Source: an uncultured Alphaproteobacteria bacterium
GTDB lineage: Bacteria; Pseudomonadota; Alphaproteobacteria; Rhizobiales; Aestuariivirgaceae
NCBI GenBank assembly: GCA_937872985.1
Contig: CALMUW010000103.1
Coordinates: 1 to 34,950, forward strand
Direction: 5' to 3'
Length of the DNA: 34,950 nt
Shown here: positions 1-7,863 of the stretch, in pieces
Layout of the letters: the number at the start of each line of letters is the position of its first letter
Position numbering within the stretch: the stretch's first letter is position 1
Made by a program: the position numbers and the translations under genes
The notes under the pieces: generated by a model
What the model was told of the DNA's origin: nothing
The model's database searches: none
The model's input: only the letters and a program-made list of their open reading frames with translations

Positions 1-33
1 CGGCAAGCCCGGTGCCATCATCTGGCGATCACA

Positions 34-681
34 TCAGAACAGCAACCACATGGCGGGCAGAGTTGTAACCAGCGCCGCCGCGCCCAGGGCAAAGCCATGG
101 AGTCGGCGCGGCATGATGAGGGGCGACACCGCCGTCAGCGGCGGCACGTCCTGGCGTGGCGCAGGCGGCACCCGTGTTCTGGCCGTCCCGGCCACATCCA
201 GCGCCGCCACCACATCCTCCGTGGTCGGACGAAAGACCTGGGCCTGACCCGGCTCCACCATCGTATCCGCTCCGTGCCCCGGTGTGGCGTAGGGCTGGCC
301 AGCGCCGGGGAGCACCGCCCGAGGCCGGGCCACGTCATCATCAAACCAGCTTTCCCAGATGCGCCCCGACGGCGCAGCGGCCCCGCCCAATTCATTCAGC
401 ACGGTCTGGGACGCAACCCGCGCCGGCCTTGCCAGAGGTTCCGTTTCGCCCCGGCGGTATCTGTCCAACTCCGGCAGCCGCAGTTTCAGCGCTTGCCATT
501 CCGCCGCCGGAATTTCGAGAACGACCTGCGCCGCCGCGGCAACCGCTGGTGCCGAAACCTTGCCCGCCGCAGGACCTGCGGCAGCCAGCGCCGCCGGTTT
601 CAGGCCATGGCCCTCAGCCTGTGCCTGCGCCAGCAGCATCCAGCCCGGAAACGGCACCGGGGACGCAGGCGGCACCTTCAC
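34..681 (-). CDS. Hypothetical protein with C-terminal membrane anchor, end of flagellar operon
   Basis: This 215-residue protein is not a family I recognise. It starts at a GTG that overlaps the stop of the gene before it in a GTGA junction, so it is translationally coupled to the flagellar series. The first two thirds are rich in Ala, Pro and Arg and look partly disordered. Residues 194-215 are a hydrophobic segment ending at the C-terminus (LHGFALGAAALVTTLPAMWL), which suggests a tail-anchored membrane protein facing the cytoplasm. The position suggests a flagellar accessory role, but this is inference from context only. After its stop, bases 33-1 carry an ATGATG in the same orientation that could open another gene outside the window. 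Confidence 0.6.
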   Translation of the reverse strand: MKVPPASPVPFPGWMLLAQAQAEGHGLKPAALAAAGPAAGKVSAPAVAAAAQVVLEIPAAEWQALKLRLPELDRYRRGETEPLARPARVASQTVLNELGGAAAPSGRIWESWFDDDVARPRAVLPGAGQPYATPGHGADTMVEPGQAQVFRPTTEDVVAALDVAGTARTRVPPAPRQDVPPLTAVSPLIMPRRLHGFALGAAALVTTLPAMWLLF

Positions 682-1139
682 TTCTTGAACCAGTTCTGCC
701 GGATTTCGTCGCGGCGGATGAAATTCAACTGCTCGATGAGCGCGTCCCTCACCACGCCTTGGCCCATGCGCTCATTGGCAATGCGCACCACATCGTCGCT
801 GAGCTTGTCGAGGTCGCGCGGTCGGATGTCGGAAAAGCCGCGATCGGAGTTTTCGAAGATCGCCCGGAAGGCCGCATCCATGAAATAGGGCTGCGGGTCC
901 ATTTTGGGATCGGCCATTTTAGTGACATCGGCCTCGATCACCATCTGGAACACCACATAGCCCGTGACCTTGCCGCCTTGCAGGATGGGCACACCCGTCA
1001 TCTCGGTCCGGAAGTGATTGATTTGGGCATGGGTTTCGCTGGCGGGAGGCGGCGGACGGGTCGCGTAGTGATAACCGGCATAGGCCCCGCCCAGGCTCAT
1101 CATCATGGCCCAGAGTCCGGCGCTGATGAATTTCATCAT
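678..1139 (-). CDS. Membrane-anchored periplasmic protein, FliL-like topology
   Basis: This is a 153-residue protein with one N-terminal hydrophobic segment (residues about 4-22, no clear cleavage site) followed by a soluble domain. The topology and the helical C-terminal stretch (VRDALIEQLNFIRRDEIRQN) resemble FliL-type stator-associated proteins, but the similarity is loose and the cluster already has a clear fliL at 19892-20470. Two consecutive ATG codons (1139 and 1136) follow a GGGGAGAGG ribosome-binding site. It lies 11 bases after the flgN-like gene and overlaps the next gene by 4 bases. A role near the basal body is inferred from location. Confidence 0.65.
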   Translation of the reverse strand: MMKFISAGLWAMMMSLGGAYAGYHYATRPPPPASETHAQINHFRTEMTGVPILQGGKVTGYVVFQMVIEADVTKMADPKMDPQPYFMDAAFRAIFENSDRGFSDIRPRDLDKLSDDVVRIANERMGQGVVRDALIEQLNFIRRDEIRQNWFKK

Positions 1140-1150
1140 GGCCTCTCCCC

Positions 1151-1525
1151 TCAGCGCCGCCGGGCGCTATAGGTGCCATCCGATTCCTCCGCCAGAATCG
1201 CCTGGGCAATGAGCTGCGAGATTTCCTTCAGTGCCTCAACGTGGGCGCCGAGCAGTTGCTGATTGCGCCGAAGCTGCACCGACACGCGCGCCAGGCGCTG
1301 CGCCAGCGGTTTGGCCACGGCGGGATTGCCGAGCCCCTTCTGAAAGGCGATGAAGTCGCGCAGCAACTGGTTCTTGCGGTCGGTGAAGCCCTGATGGGCA
1401 TCGAGCCGGGACGACTGCAGCGCCGCCATTTCCTGACGCAGCACATCCTCCAGCCGGTTGAGCAGCAGGGTCAGGCTCTGGCGCTGGGCCTCGTCGCCAC
1501 TGTCGGGTGTCACCAGTTTCAACAT
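1151..1525 (-). CDS. flgN: FlgN-like flagellar export chaperone
   Basis: This 124-residue, all-helical protein without a signal peptide has the FlgN pattern: an N-terminal helix with LLNRLEDVLRQEMAALQSS, then DAHQGFTDRKNQLLRDFIAF, and a second long amphipathic helix. FlgN proteins bind the hook-filament junction proteins FlgK and FlgL in the cytoplasm and deliver them to the export apparatus, and both clients are encoded in this cluster. The gene begins 10 bases after the FlgJ-like gene. FlgN sequences diverge strongly, so the call rests on length, helical pattern and context rather than on invariant residues. Confidence 0.65.
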   Translation of the reverse strand: MLKLVTPDSGDEAQRQSLTLLLNRLEDVLRQEMAALQSSRLDAHQGFTDRKNQLLRDFIAFQKGLGNPAVAKPLAQRLARVSVQLRRNQQLLGAHVEALKEISQLIAQAILAEESDGTYSARRR

Positions 1526-1535
1526 GAAGATCTCA

Positions 1536-2060
1536 TCAGGTGGTGGTGAAGGGACGGATGCGGGTGGAGGTCATGAAGGGCCAGGCGGCGGTGGCGGTGG
1601 TGTCAGTTCCCAGCCGGTCGTTCAGCGTCTGGTTCAGGCCCAGCACGTCCCGGCTGGCCAGCGCCCCGGCCATCTGCTGGTTGGCCATGCCGCGCCACAC
1701 CTCGCCCGCAGTGCCAGCGCCGTAGAGTCCGCCATCCGTCCTGGGCATCATGGCGTCCAGTGCATTGGCCAGCAGCACCGACTGGAATTTTTGCGCCACC
1801 CCCGCGGGGGATGCACCATTGCCGCCAAGTTTGGCCTCGGCCCGGGCAAGGCGCGCGGGCTCCGCCGCCGCCATGACATCGGCCACGATGTCGCGCGTCA
1901 GTTCCTTGGGCGTTGTCGTTGTGCCGAGGGCCCGCGCAAAGGCGGGTTGAACCGTCGCCCTGTCCTGCGTCGCCAGCTTGCGCGCCGCCGCCTGCGCCCT
2001 GGCGGGTTCCGCCGCCCGCATCACATCCATCACCAGATCAGAGACCAGACGAACCGCCAT
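1536..2060 (-). CDS. Rod-binding protein, FlgJ N-domain type (CheL-like)
   Basis: This protein of about 174 residues has a C-terminal half matching the rod-binding domain of FlgJ (QKFQSVLLANALDAMMP, then GTAGEVWRGMANQQMAGALA). In gammaproteobacteria this domain is fused to a muramidase; here the muramidase is absent and a separate lytic transglycosylase is encoded at 10650-11219, the split arrangement usual in Hyphomicrobiales. It probably caps or scaffolds rod assembly in the periplasm. The N-terminal half is Ala/Arg-rich helices. I chose the ATG at 2060, preceded by GGGGG; a GTG at 2066 is the alternative. It follows the coiled-coil gene after 43 bases. Confidence 0.75.
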   Translation of the reverse strand: MAVRLVSDLVMDVMRAAEPARAQAAARKLATQDRATVQPAFARALGTTTTPKELTRDIVADVMAAAEPARLARAEAKLGGNGASPAGVAQKFQSVLLANALDAMMPRTDGGLYGAGTAGEVWRGMANQQMAGALASRDVLGLNQTLNDRLGTDTTATAAWPFMTSTRIRPFTTT

Positions 2061-2103
2061 GGGCACCCCCGCTTTTGCCTCACCCTAGTGTCAGGCCCTT
2101 GTC

Positions 2104-2496
2104 TCAGCCTTGCGCGCTGAGGAAACGCGATCCCACGAGTTCCGCCATGTCGCGTTCCATGGCCTTGCGCGTGAGTTGATCGGCCAGCCAGACGCGCCGC
2201 AGGGTCAGTCGTTTTGCCGTCATCTCGAGACGCAGAAGCCGCCGCCATTCCAGGGCCAGCGCCTGCTCCGTGCGCGCCCGCTCGGCCCACAGCCGCTGCA
2301 CCAGGCGGGTCAATCCCGTGGCCGCCACATCGGTGAGCGTCCCACAGCGGTCGTAGGCGGCGCGCACCGCCGCCTCCGTCTCACGCAGCCGCGCCAGTGC
2401 CTGCTCGTGGCGCTCCACCTGCCGCCGCACCGCGCTCATCAGTCGCGTCAGCGCCGCAAGCAGCCGCTCCACCCTGCGCAGCCGTGCTTCCATCAT
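2104..2496 (-). CDS. Coiled-coil protein, candidate FliJ-like export protein
   Basis: This is a small basic protein of about 130 residues, almost wholly alpha-helical, with heptad-like Leu/Arg/Glu patterns (RVERLLAALTRLMSAVRRQV, and a second helix near WAERARTEQALALEWRRLLR). Length and architecture fit FliJ, the coiled-coil stalk of the export ATPase FliI, and no other fliJ is visible next to fliI at 30993-32348. FliJ is too divergent for a firm assignment. The ATG at 2496 gives a 4-base ATGA overlap with the fliR stop, matching the rest of the operon; an upstream ATG at 2514 would give a 22-base overlap. Confidence 0.55.
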   Translation of the reverse strand: MMEARLRRVERLLAALTRLMSAVRRQVERHEQALARLRETEAAVRAAYDRCGTLTDVAATGLTRLVQRLWAERARTEQALALEWRRLLRLEMTAKRLTLRRVWLADQLTRKAMERDMAELVGSRFLSAQG

Positions 2497-3236
2497 TGCC
2501 CTGCCCTCAGCCATGCACCATAACGATCGACAAACACCGCCAGAACATCGGGGGCCACGATGCGCAGCAGCACGAGGCCCAGCACGGTGGCAATGCCCAG
2601 CGTGGCGAAATAGATGGAAAGCTGCGGCGTGAACTTGGACGCAAGGCCGATGGCGAAATTCAGCACCACGGCATAGACCAGGAATGGCCCGGAAAATTGC
2701 AGGGCCAGCACCGCCGTGCGCGCCAGTGTCTGGATCACCTGCGTCGCCATGAACGACGCCGAAAGAAACGGCCCCGGCGGCAACACGCCATAGGAGTCGC
2801 GCAGGGCCCGCACCGTTTCGAGATGCAGATTGGTGGCAAAGATCATCATCACCCCGGCCAGTGAAAACAGCGTGGCGATGGGGGGCGCGGCTTCCGTGTC
2901 GTCAATGGGCTGGCCCGGAATGCCGGAAAGACCCAGCGCATTGGCCATGACCGTGCCGGCGAAGCTGAGCGCCTGAAGATAGAGCCGCCCCATGAGGCCG
3001 ATCATGCCGCCGGTCAGCAGTTCCGACAGGATGAGGCCGGACATGACTTCGCCCTGTGCCGCCGCGCCAAAGCCCGGTGCCAGCAGCGGCGTCAGACTGG
3101 CCGACAGGGCCAGCGCCACCAAGAGCCGCACCTGCAGGGGAAAGCGCGCGCTGGAAAACCCGGGCATGAGCAGCAGCGCCGCACCGCAGCGGCAGAACAC
3201 CAGCACCGTCACCGAGATGAGCCCGGCGAGCGTCAT
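2493..3236 (-). CDS. fliR: Flagellar export gate protein FliR
   Basis: FliR is an integral membrane component of the flagellar type III export gate, forming a helical core with FliP and FliQ in the inner membrane. The 247-residue product shows several long hydrophobic segments (for example [20 protein letters not shown] at the N-terminus and a C-terminal segment with [20 protein letters not shown]), family-typical length, and a conserved [20 protein letters not shown] stretch. It overlaps flhA by 4 bases upstream and the coiled-coil gene downstream, giving the fliQ-flhA-fliR order seen in rhizobia. Confidence 0.93.
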   Translation of the reverse strand: MTLAGLISVTVLVFCRCGAALLLMPGFSSARFPLQVRLLVALALSASLTPLLAPGFGAAAQGEVMSGLILSELLTGGMIGLMGRLYLQALSFAGTVMANALGLSGIPGQPIDDTEAAPPIATLFSLAGVMMIFATNLHLETVRALRDSYGVLPPGPFLSASFMATQVIQTLARTAVLALQFSGPFLVYAVVLNFAIGLASKFTPQLSIYFATLGIATVLGLVLLRIVAPDVLAVFVDRYGAWLRAGQ

Positions 3237-5317
3237 GAGACCGCCCCGATGGCCTCGATGCGCGGCCCGCGCGCGATCTCGATGTGCGACAGCACCGGCA
3301 GATTGGGGAACAGCCGGTCCACCACCATGCGCACATAGGGCCGGGCTTCCGGGGCGGTCGCCAAGGCAAAACTTTCGCCGCGGTCGAGATGCGGCCGGAT
3401 CGCCGCACTGGCCTCAGTGGCAAATTGTTCGATGGCGCGCGGATCGATGTCGAACTCCACGATCTCGCCCTTGCCGTCGCGTTTCAGCGCCTGCAGGAAG
3501 GCGGCGTCCCAGCGGTTGCCCAGGCGCAACACGCGCAGGCGGCCATCGCTGGCCACATCGCCGCAAATCTGCTGGGCGATGCGCAGGCGCACATGCTCGG
3601 CAATGATTTCCGGCTTGCGGGCATGCGGCGCGATCTCGGCAATGGCCTCGAGGATGAGATGAAGATTGCGGATGGAGACGCGCTCGGCCAGCAGCAGTTT
3701 CAGAATGGCCTGAAGAGTGGAATAGGACAGGAGCGAGGGGATCATCTCTTCCAGCAGCCGCTTGTATTCCGGTTCCACCCGGTCGGTGATGGCGCGCAGG
3801 TCGCGGTAGGACAGGAGATGGGCGAGATTGCCGCGCACCACTTCCGACAGATGCGTCAGCATCACCGACATGGCATCGACGGGATTGTGTCCATGGGCGC
3901 GCAATTCGGTTGAAAACATTTCCGGCACCCAAAAGGCATCGAGACCGAAGGCAGGTTCCTTCACCGCCTCATGCGGCACATCGGGCGCGGGCCGCTCGCC
4001 CGCGATCACCATGACGTCGCCGAGCCTGAGGTCGGAACGCGCCGCCAGCGTGCCGTGAATCTTGATGGCATAGGCCTTGGGCGGCAGGGTGAGATCGTCC
4101 GAGAGCTTGATCTCCGGCACCACGAAGCCATAGGTCTGGGCGAACTTGCGCCGCATTTTTGCCACGCGGTGCGCCAGTTCGCCGTGCGCCACCAGCATGG
4201 CCGAAGTCAATTGCCGCCCCAGGCACAGTTCGATTTCCGGGGTGCGCAACAGGTCCTTGACGCTGTTCCTGTCGTCCTGCGCCTTCACCTCGGCCGCAGC
4301 TTTCTTCTCCGCCGCTTCCGCCGCTTCCGCCTCGGCCTTCAGCCGGGGAATGATGCGGCTTGCCGCCCCCAGCCCGGCGGCCAGCACCGCGAAGGGCAGG
4401 AACGGCAGGCCCGGCATGAGCGCCATGCAACCGAGCAGGATGGCCGCCACCAGAAGCGCCCTGGGATAGCCGCCCAACTGCCGGAAGATCGCCCGTTCCG
4501 CCGTGCCGCGGTTGCCGCCCTTGGAAACGAGGAGGCCCGCCGCCAGCGACACGATGAGCGCCGGGATTTGCGTGACCAACCCATCGCCCACCGACAATTT
4601 GGTGAAGGTGTCGGCGGCAGCGGCAAAGTCCTGGCCGTGCCGGAAGGCGCCGATGAGAATGCCGCCGAAGGCATTGACGAAGGTGATGATGAGGCCGGCC
4701 ACCGCGTCACCGCGCACGAACTTCGACGCGCCGTCCATGGAGCCGAAGAAGGCGCTTTCCTGTTCCAGTTCGGCGCGCCGCCGCCGTGCCTCCCCATCGT
4801 CGATGAGACCGGCCGAAAGATCGGCATCAATGGCCATCTGCTTGCCCGGAATGGCGTCGAGGGTGAAGCGCGCGCCCACTTCGGCGATGCGCGTCGCACC
4901 CTTGGAGATGACCACAAAATTGACTGTCAGCAGGATGACGAAGACAATGGTGCCGATGAGAAAGTCGCCGCCCATGACCAGATTGGCAAAGCCGCCGACC
5001 ACGTAGCCTGCGGCATGCGGCCCCTCGTGGCCGTGGGTCAGAATGAGCCGGGTCGTCGCCACGTTGAGAGCCAGCCGCAGCATGGTGGCGATGAGCAGCA
5101 CCATGGGAAAGGCGGAAAAGTCCAGCGGCCGTTCGATCCACAGCGCCACCATGAGAATGAGCACCGCGAGCGACACCGAGAAGGCCAGGCCCAGGTCGAC
5201 GATGAGCGGTGGCATGGGCAGGAACAGCACCGCCAGAATCGCGGCCATGCCCATGGCGAAGCCGACATCCGAACGGAGGCGGGAAAACTGCGGCGTGAGA
5301 ATGTCGGTTGCGGCCAT
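3233..5317 (-). CDS. flhA: Flagellar export gate protein FlhA
   Basis: This 694-residue product has family-typical length. Residues 1 to about 330 carry a multi-spanning membrane domain, and the rest forms the cytoplasmic domain that builds the nonameric ring docking chaperone-substrate complexes. The FHIPEP-family signature is visible at about residues 143-170 ([17 protein letters not shown]), with [15 protein letters not shown] before it. The cytoplasmic part begins after an Ala/Glu/Lys-rich linker (around 335-350). It is preceded by a 49-base gap after fliQ that contains a hairpin (separate entry), one of the few non-overlapping junctions in this stretch, and it overlaps fliR by 4 bases. 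Confidence 0.97.
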   Translation of the reverse strand: MAATDILTPQFSRLRSDVGFAMGMAAILAVLFLPMPPLIVDLGLAFSVSLAVLILMVALWIERPLDFSAFPMVLLIATMLRLALNVATTRLILTHGHEGPHAAGYVVGGFANLVMGGDFLIGTIVFVILLTVNFVVISKGATRIAEVGARFTLDAIPGKQMAIDADLSAGLIDDGEARRRRAELEQESAFFGSMDGASKFVRGDAVAGLIITFVNAFGGILIGAFRHGQDFAAAADTFTKLSVGDGLVTQIPALIVSLAAGLLVSKGGNRGTAERAIFRQLGGYPRALLVAAILLGCMALMPGLPFLPFAVLAAGLGAASRIIPRLKAEAEAAEAAEKKAAAEVKAQDDRNSVKDLLRTPEIELCLGRQLTSAMLVAHGELAHRVAKMRRKFAQTYGFVVPEIKLSDDLTLPPKAYAIKIHGTLAARSDLRLGDVMVIAGERPAPDVPHEAVKEPAFGLDAFWVPEMFSTELRAHGHNPVDAMSVMLTHLSEVVRGNLAHLLSYRDLRAITDRVEPEYKRLLEEMIPSLLSYSTLQAILKLLLAERVSIRNLHLILEAIAEIAPHARKPEIIAEHVRLRIAQQICGDVASDGRLRVLRLGNRWDAAFLQALKRDGKGEIVEFDIDPRAIEQFATEASAAIRPHLDRGESFALATAPEARPYVRMVVDRLFPNLPVLSHIEIARGPRIEAIGAVS

Positions 5318-5324
5318 GTGTCCT

Positions 5325-5352
5325 GTCCTGACGGCACGCTAGCCATCAGGAC
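5325..5352 (-). promoter_or_regulatory. Hairpin immediately upstream of flhA
   Basis: On the coding strand the 49-base fliQ-flhA gap contains an inverted repeat: GTCCTGA (5352-5346) and TCAGGAC (5331-5325), extended inward by a GG/CC pair beyond one mismatch. The right arm ends 7 bases before the flhA ATG and includes one of two AGGAC copies that could serve as ribosome-binding site (the other is 5324-5320). The structure could tune flhA translation or mark a processing site. There is no T run, so a plain terminator is less likely. Confidence 0.4.
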
Positions 5353-5366
5353 TTGCGCGAGCATGG

Positions 5367-5633
5367 TCAGAAGCCGGACTGCACCCGGCCATAGATCATT
5401 TCCGTGAAGCCCGCGAGTTCAGCGCCGATGAAGGGCGCCATCAGCATGATGCTGGCGAAAACCACCAGCATCTTGGGCACGAAGGTCAGGGTTGCCTCCT
5501 GCACCTGGGTCAGGGCCTGCACCAGCGCGATGACAATGCCGGCCACCATGGCCGGGATGACCATGGGGCCGGCCACCACCATGACCTGCCACAGGGCGGC
5601 CTGCACCAGCTCCATGGCATCGGTTTCATTCAT
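5367..5633 (-). CDS. fliQ: Flagellar export gate protein FliQ
   Basis: FliQ is a small two-helix membrane subunit of the FliPQR export-gate core. The 88-residue length is standard. Two hydrophobic hairpin segments are visible (MVVAGPMVIPAMVAGIVIAL around 18-37 and MLVVFASIMLMAPFIGAELA around 54-73), joined by the conserved VQALTQVQEATLTFVPK. It starts 4 bases after flgD and precedes flhA, the usual order in Hyphomicrobiales. Confidence 0.95.
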   Translation of the reverse strand: MNETDAMELVQAALWQVMVVAGPMVIPAMVAGIVIALVQALTQVQEATLTFVPKMLVVFASIMLMAPFIGAELAGFTEMIYGRVQSGF

Positions 5634-5637
5634 GGCG

Positions 5638-6042
5638 TCAACGGAGCGACACGCCCGCGGTCACCGCCACGCTGCCGCCGCCCTCGAGATGCGCCGACAG
5701 GCCGCTGGCGGTGATCTCGACCGATGAGATCTTCCCGCTCACCGCGCCATCGGCGGAGGTGATGGTGTGGCCGATGAGCGCGGCGGCCTGTGCGGCCTGA
5801 CCCTGGGCCAGGAGCGCGTCGAGCTTGCTGTTGAGCTTGATCGATTGTTCAACATTGGAGAAGGAGGCAAGCTGCGCCAGGTTCTGGGCATGGTCCACCG
5901 GGGCCGTCGGATCCTGATTCTTCATCTGCTCCAGCATGAGCGTCAGAAAGGCGTTGTAATCCAGCGTCGCCTTGCTGGCATCGCTCATGGCTGGGGAGGC
6001 CAGCGCCGGACCCACACCCGAAACCCCGCTGACAGCCATCAC
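5638..6042 (-). CDS. flgD: Flagellar hook assembly scaffold FlgD
   Basis: FlgD caps the growing hook and is needed for FlgE polymerisation outside the cell. The 134-residue product has the defining N-terminal region (YNAFLTLMLEQMKNQDPTAP, about residues 29-48, then AQLASFSNVEQS), which serves in export and assembly. After the ALIGHTITS motif only a short beta-rich tail remains, so the large Tudor/fibronectin-like C-terminal cap of enteric FlgD (about 230 residues) is largely missing. Short FlgD forms are common in rhizobia. It overlaps flbT by 4 bases. Confidence 0.92.
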   Translation of the reverse strand: MMAVSGVSGVGPALASPAMSDASKATLDYNAFLTLMLEQMKNQDPTAPVDHAQNLAQLASFSNVEQSIKLNSKLDALLAQGQAAQAAALIGHTITSADGAVSGKISSVEITASGLSAHLEGGGSVAVTAGVSLR

Positions 6043-6446
6043 GCTGCCTCCACCCGCAGCGCTATCGCACCGTTCAGAATTTCATCCTCAAGGGCAAAAG
6101 TGGCGCGCAGCATCTTGAGCGCATCGAAGTAACGGAACCCCAGAACAAAGGTGTCGGCCTTGTCCAGCGCCGCCAGAATGCCCGCCGTATGGCACAGGCG
6201 CCGCAGTTGCGCCGACTGGTGTTTATAGAGGGCCGCCGTCATGTCGGCATTGGCCGGATCCATCAGCATGGTCTGGGTGACGAAATAGAGCTGGCGCAAC
6301 GGTGTTGTCGCCCTTTCGGCCTGCATCACATGGCTTTCCATGAGAAACTGCGCGTCGTTCATCAGTTCCAGCGTGGCCCGCCGGTCCAGCCGCAGCACCG
6401 CGCCGTTGAGATAGAGTTTCTCGCCCCGCTTCAGATGAATATGCAT
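6039..6446 (-). CDS. flbT: Flagellin translation regulator FlbT
   Basis: FlbT is an alphaproteobacterial post-transcriptional regulator that acts on the 5' leader of flagellin mRNA. In Caulobacter it represses or destabilises the transcript; in Brucella it is needed for flagellin production. The 135-residue product is full length and shows family landmarks: the N-terminal HIHLKRGEKLYLNGAVLRLD, FLMESHVMQ, and YFVTQTMLMDP. It overlaps flaF by one base (TGATG) and flgD by 4. Its likely targets are the two flagellin leaders described at 17826-17949 and 18957-19097. Confidence 0.95.
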   Translation of the reverse strand: MHIHLKRGEKLYLNGAVLRLDRRATLELMNDAQFLMESHVMQAERATTPLRQLYFVTQTMLMDPANADMTAALYKHQSAQLRRLCHTAGILAALDKADTFVLGFRYFDALKMLRATFALEDEILNGAIALRVEAA

Positions 6447-6799
6447 CAGTTCCTCCGCAGCCCGGCGCTGATGGTTTCGGACACATCGATGAGCGGCTGG
6501 AAATCATCATGCGCGCCCTGGCGGATATCCTCGGCCCGCCGCAGCATCCAGATGCCGATGGAAATGAGCTTGGCCCGCAACTCGTTGGGCAGGCCGTTTT
6601 CCGGCGAGGCAAGGTCCTCCAGCAGAACCCCCCACAGGCGGTTGAGGAAGAACAGCGCCTCCACCGACTGGCGCGTGCCCCGGCCCGCCTCCTGCGCCCC
6701 GCGCAGAAGCGAAATGCAATGTTCGAAGGCGCGCCGTTCGTTGTCGCGGATGCGCGCCGTCGTCTCCGATGCCACGTCCTGATAGATCTGGTTATACAT
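6446..6799 (-). CDS. flaF: Flagellar biosynthesis regulator FlaF
   Basis: FlaF is a small alphaproteobacterial protein that promotes flagellin synthesis and secretion, acting opposite FlbT in Caulobacter. The 117-residue product begins MYNQIYQDVA and contains the family core (RRAFEHCISLL, then ALFFLNRLWGVLLEDLASPE, then LRAKLISIGIWMLRRAEDI). The ATG at 6799 is preceded by AAGGGGA at a good distance; the same frame stays open far upstream, but that extension runs through flgL and is not coding. It starts 11 bases after flgL and is coupled to flbT. Confidence 0.95.
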   Translation of the reverse strand: MYNQIYQDVASETTARIRDNERRAFEHCISLLRGAQEAGRGTRQSVEALFFLNRLWGVLLEDLASPENGLPNELRAKLISIGIWMLRRAEDIRQGAHDDFQPLIDVSETISAGLRRN

Positions 6800-6810
6800 G
6801 CTGGTCCCCT

Positions 6811-7863
6811 TCACGTGAGGTAGTTGAGCAGGCTGAGGCGGCTGAGGCGGCTGGTGATGGCGTATCCCGCTTCCAACTGGGTCATCAGCGTGTTGATCCG
6901 CATCGCCACCTCCGTCTGGTCCACCCCCTCCGTCGTGGTGATGGCGGTGGTGAGATAATCGCGCTTGGCGTGGAGCCGGTCGTTGGCCTGTTTCAGCGCC
7001 TGTTGCGCCAGACCCACCCGCGATTGTTCCCTGGTGATACCGTCGATGCCTTGCGTGAGGCGTGCCATGGCTTCTTCCGCCAGCGCCCGGAAGGCCCCGT
7101 CGTTGAGCGGGGCCTTGGCCAGATCCATCACCATGGCAATGCCCTGGGCCACGGCGCGAAAACCTTCGGCATTGGCCGTAACCGCGATGTCGAGATCGGC
7201 CTGCGCCCCCGGCCGGGCCATCTGGGTTGCGCTGGCGGCGGCGGACCAACTGGCCTGCCAGCCCGCTTCGTCAAACAGGCTGGCGAATTCCCCGGCGAGG
7301 AAATTCTTCAGATCATCCGCCGCAATGAGACGGGCGGCGGGATCGATCTGGCTGATGCCGAAGGCCGACTGGAAGGCGGTGGTCACCGCCGCTGCGCCGC
7401 TGCTGCCCTGATAGGCGGACAGCGGCGGCTGATCGCTGTTGATGCCGGAGAAGACATGCTGGCCGCCTTGGGCCGCGCCCATGAGGTCAACCAATTGCCC
7501 CCAGGCCGCCTGGGCCTCGCTCTGGGCCAGCGCCCGGCCATTGCTGGCCCCCTGCGCCCCGGCCAGCGTCGCCACCAGGCCCTGTGCCAGGGCGCGCACC
7601 CCGTCCATGGCGTCCTGCGCCAGTGCGGCCTTCACCCCTGCCAGGTCATTGCGCGCGGTCTGGGCGCCGATGCGGTTGATCTCGCCATGCCAGTCGAGAT
7701 TGCGCCCCACCTGATAGCCCAGCACCAGCCCGGCATCATAATGACGGCCGGAGGCCTGTTCGGCCTGGGCCCGGACCAGCGCGCTCTGGCTGCGCTGCAA
7801 CTGCTCCAGGCTGGTGGTGCGCAAGGTCAGTGTGCTGATGGATTCAGGACGCAGCATGATCAC
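6811..7863 (-). CDS. flgL: Hook-filament junction protein FlgL
   Basis: FlgL (HAP3) joins the hook-associated protein FlgK to the first flagellin subunits. This 350-residue protein shares flagellin-like coiled-coil ends: the N-terminal LRTTSLEQLQRSQSALVRAQ followed by EQASGRHYDAG, and the C-terminal DQTEVAMRINTLMTQLEAGY with LSLLNYL at the end. The central part is Ala-rich and variable. It overlaps flgK by 4 bases and precedes flaF and flbT, the classic flgK-flgL-flaF-flbT block of Hyphomicrobiales. Confidence 0.92.
   Translation of the reverse strand: MIMLRPESISTLTLRTTSLEQLQRSQSALVRAQAEQASGRHYDAGLVLGYQVGRNLDWHGEINRIGAQTARNDLAGVKAALAQDAMDGVRALAQGLVATLAGAQGASNGRALAQSEAQAAWGQLVDLMGAAQGGQHVFSGINSDQPPLSAYQGSSGAAAVTTAFQSAFGISQIDPAARLIAADDLKNFLAGEFASLFDEAGWQASWSAAASATQMARPGAQADLDIAVTANAEGFRAVAQGIAMVMDLAKAPLNDGAFRALAEEAMARLTQGIDGITREQSRVGLAQQALKQANDRLHAKRDYLTTAITTTEGVDQTEVAMRINTLMTQLEAGYAITSRLSRLSLLNYLT

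Noticed and set aside
1..33. Start of another minus-strand gene (ATGATG ending at base 21)
   Set aside because: Only seven codons are inside the window and no good ribosome-binding site is visible, so it cannot be supported.
3971..5407. Long plus-strand open frame (478 codons) opposite flhA
   Set aside because: Antisense shadow of flhA with no recognisable motif or ribosome-binding site.
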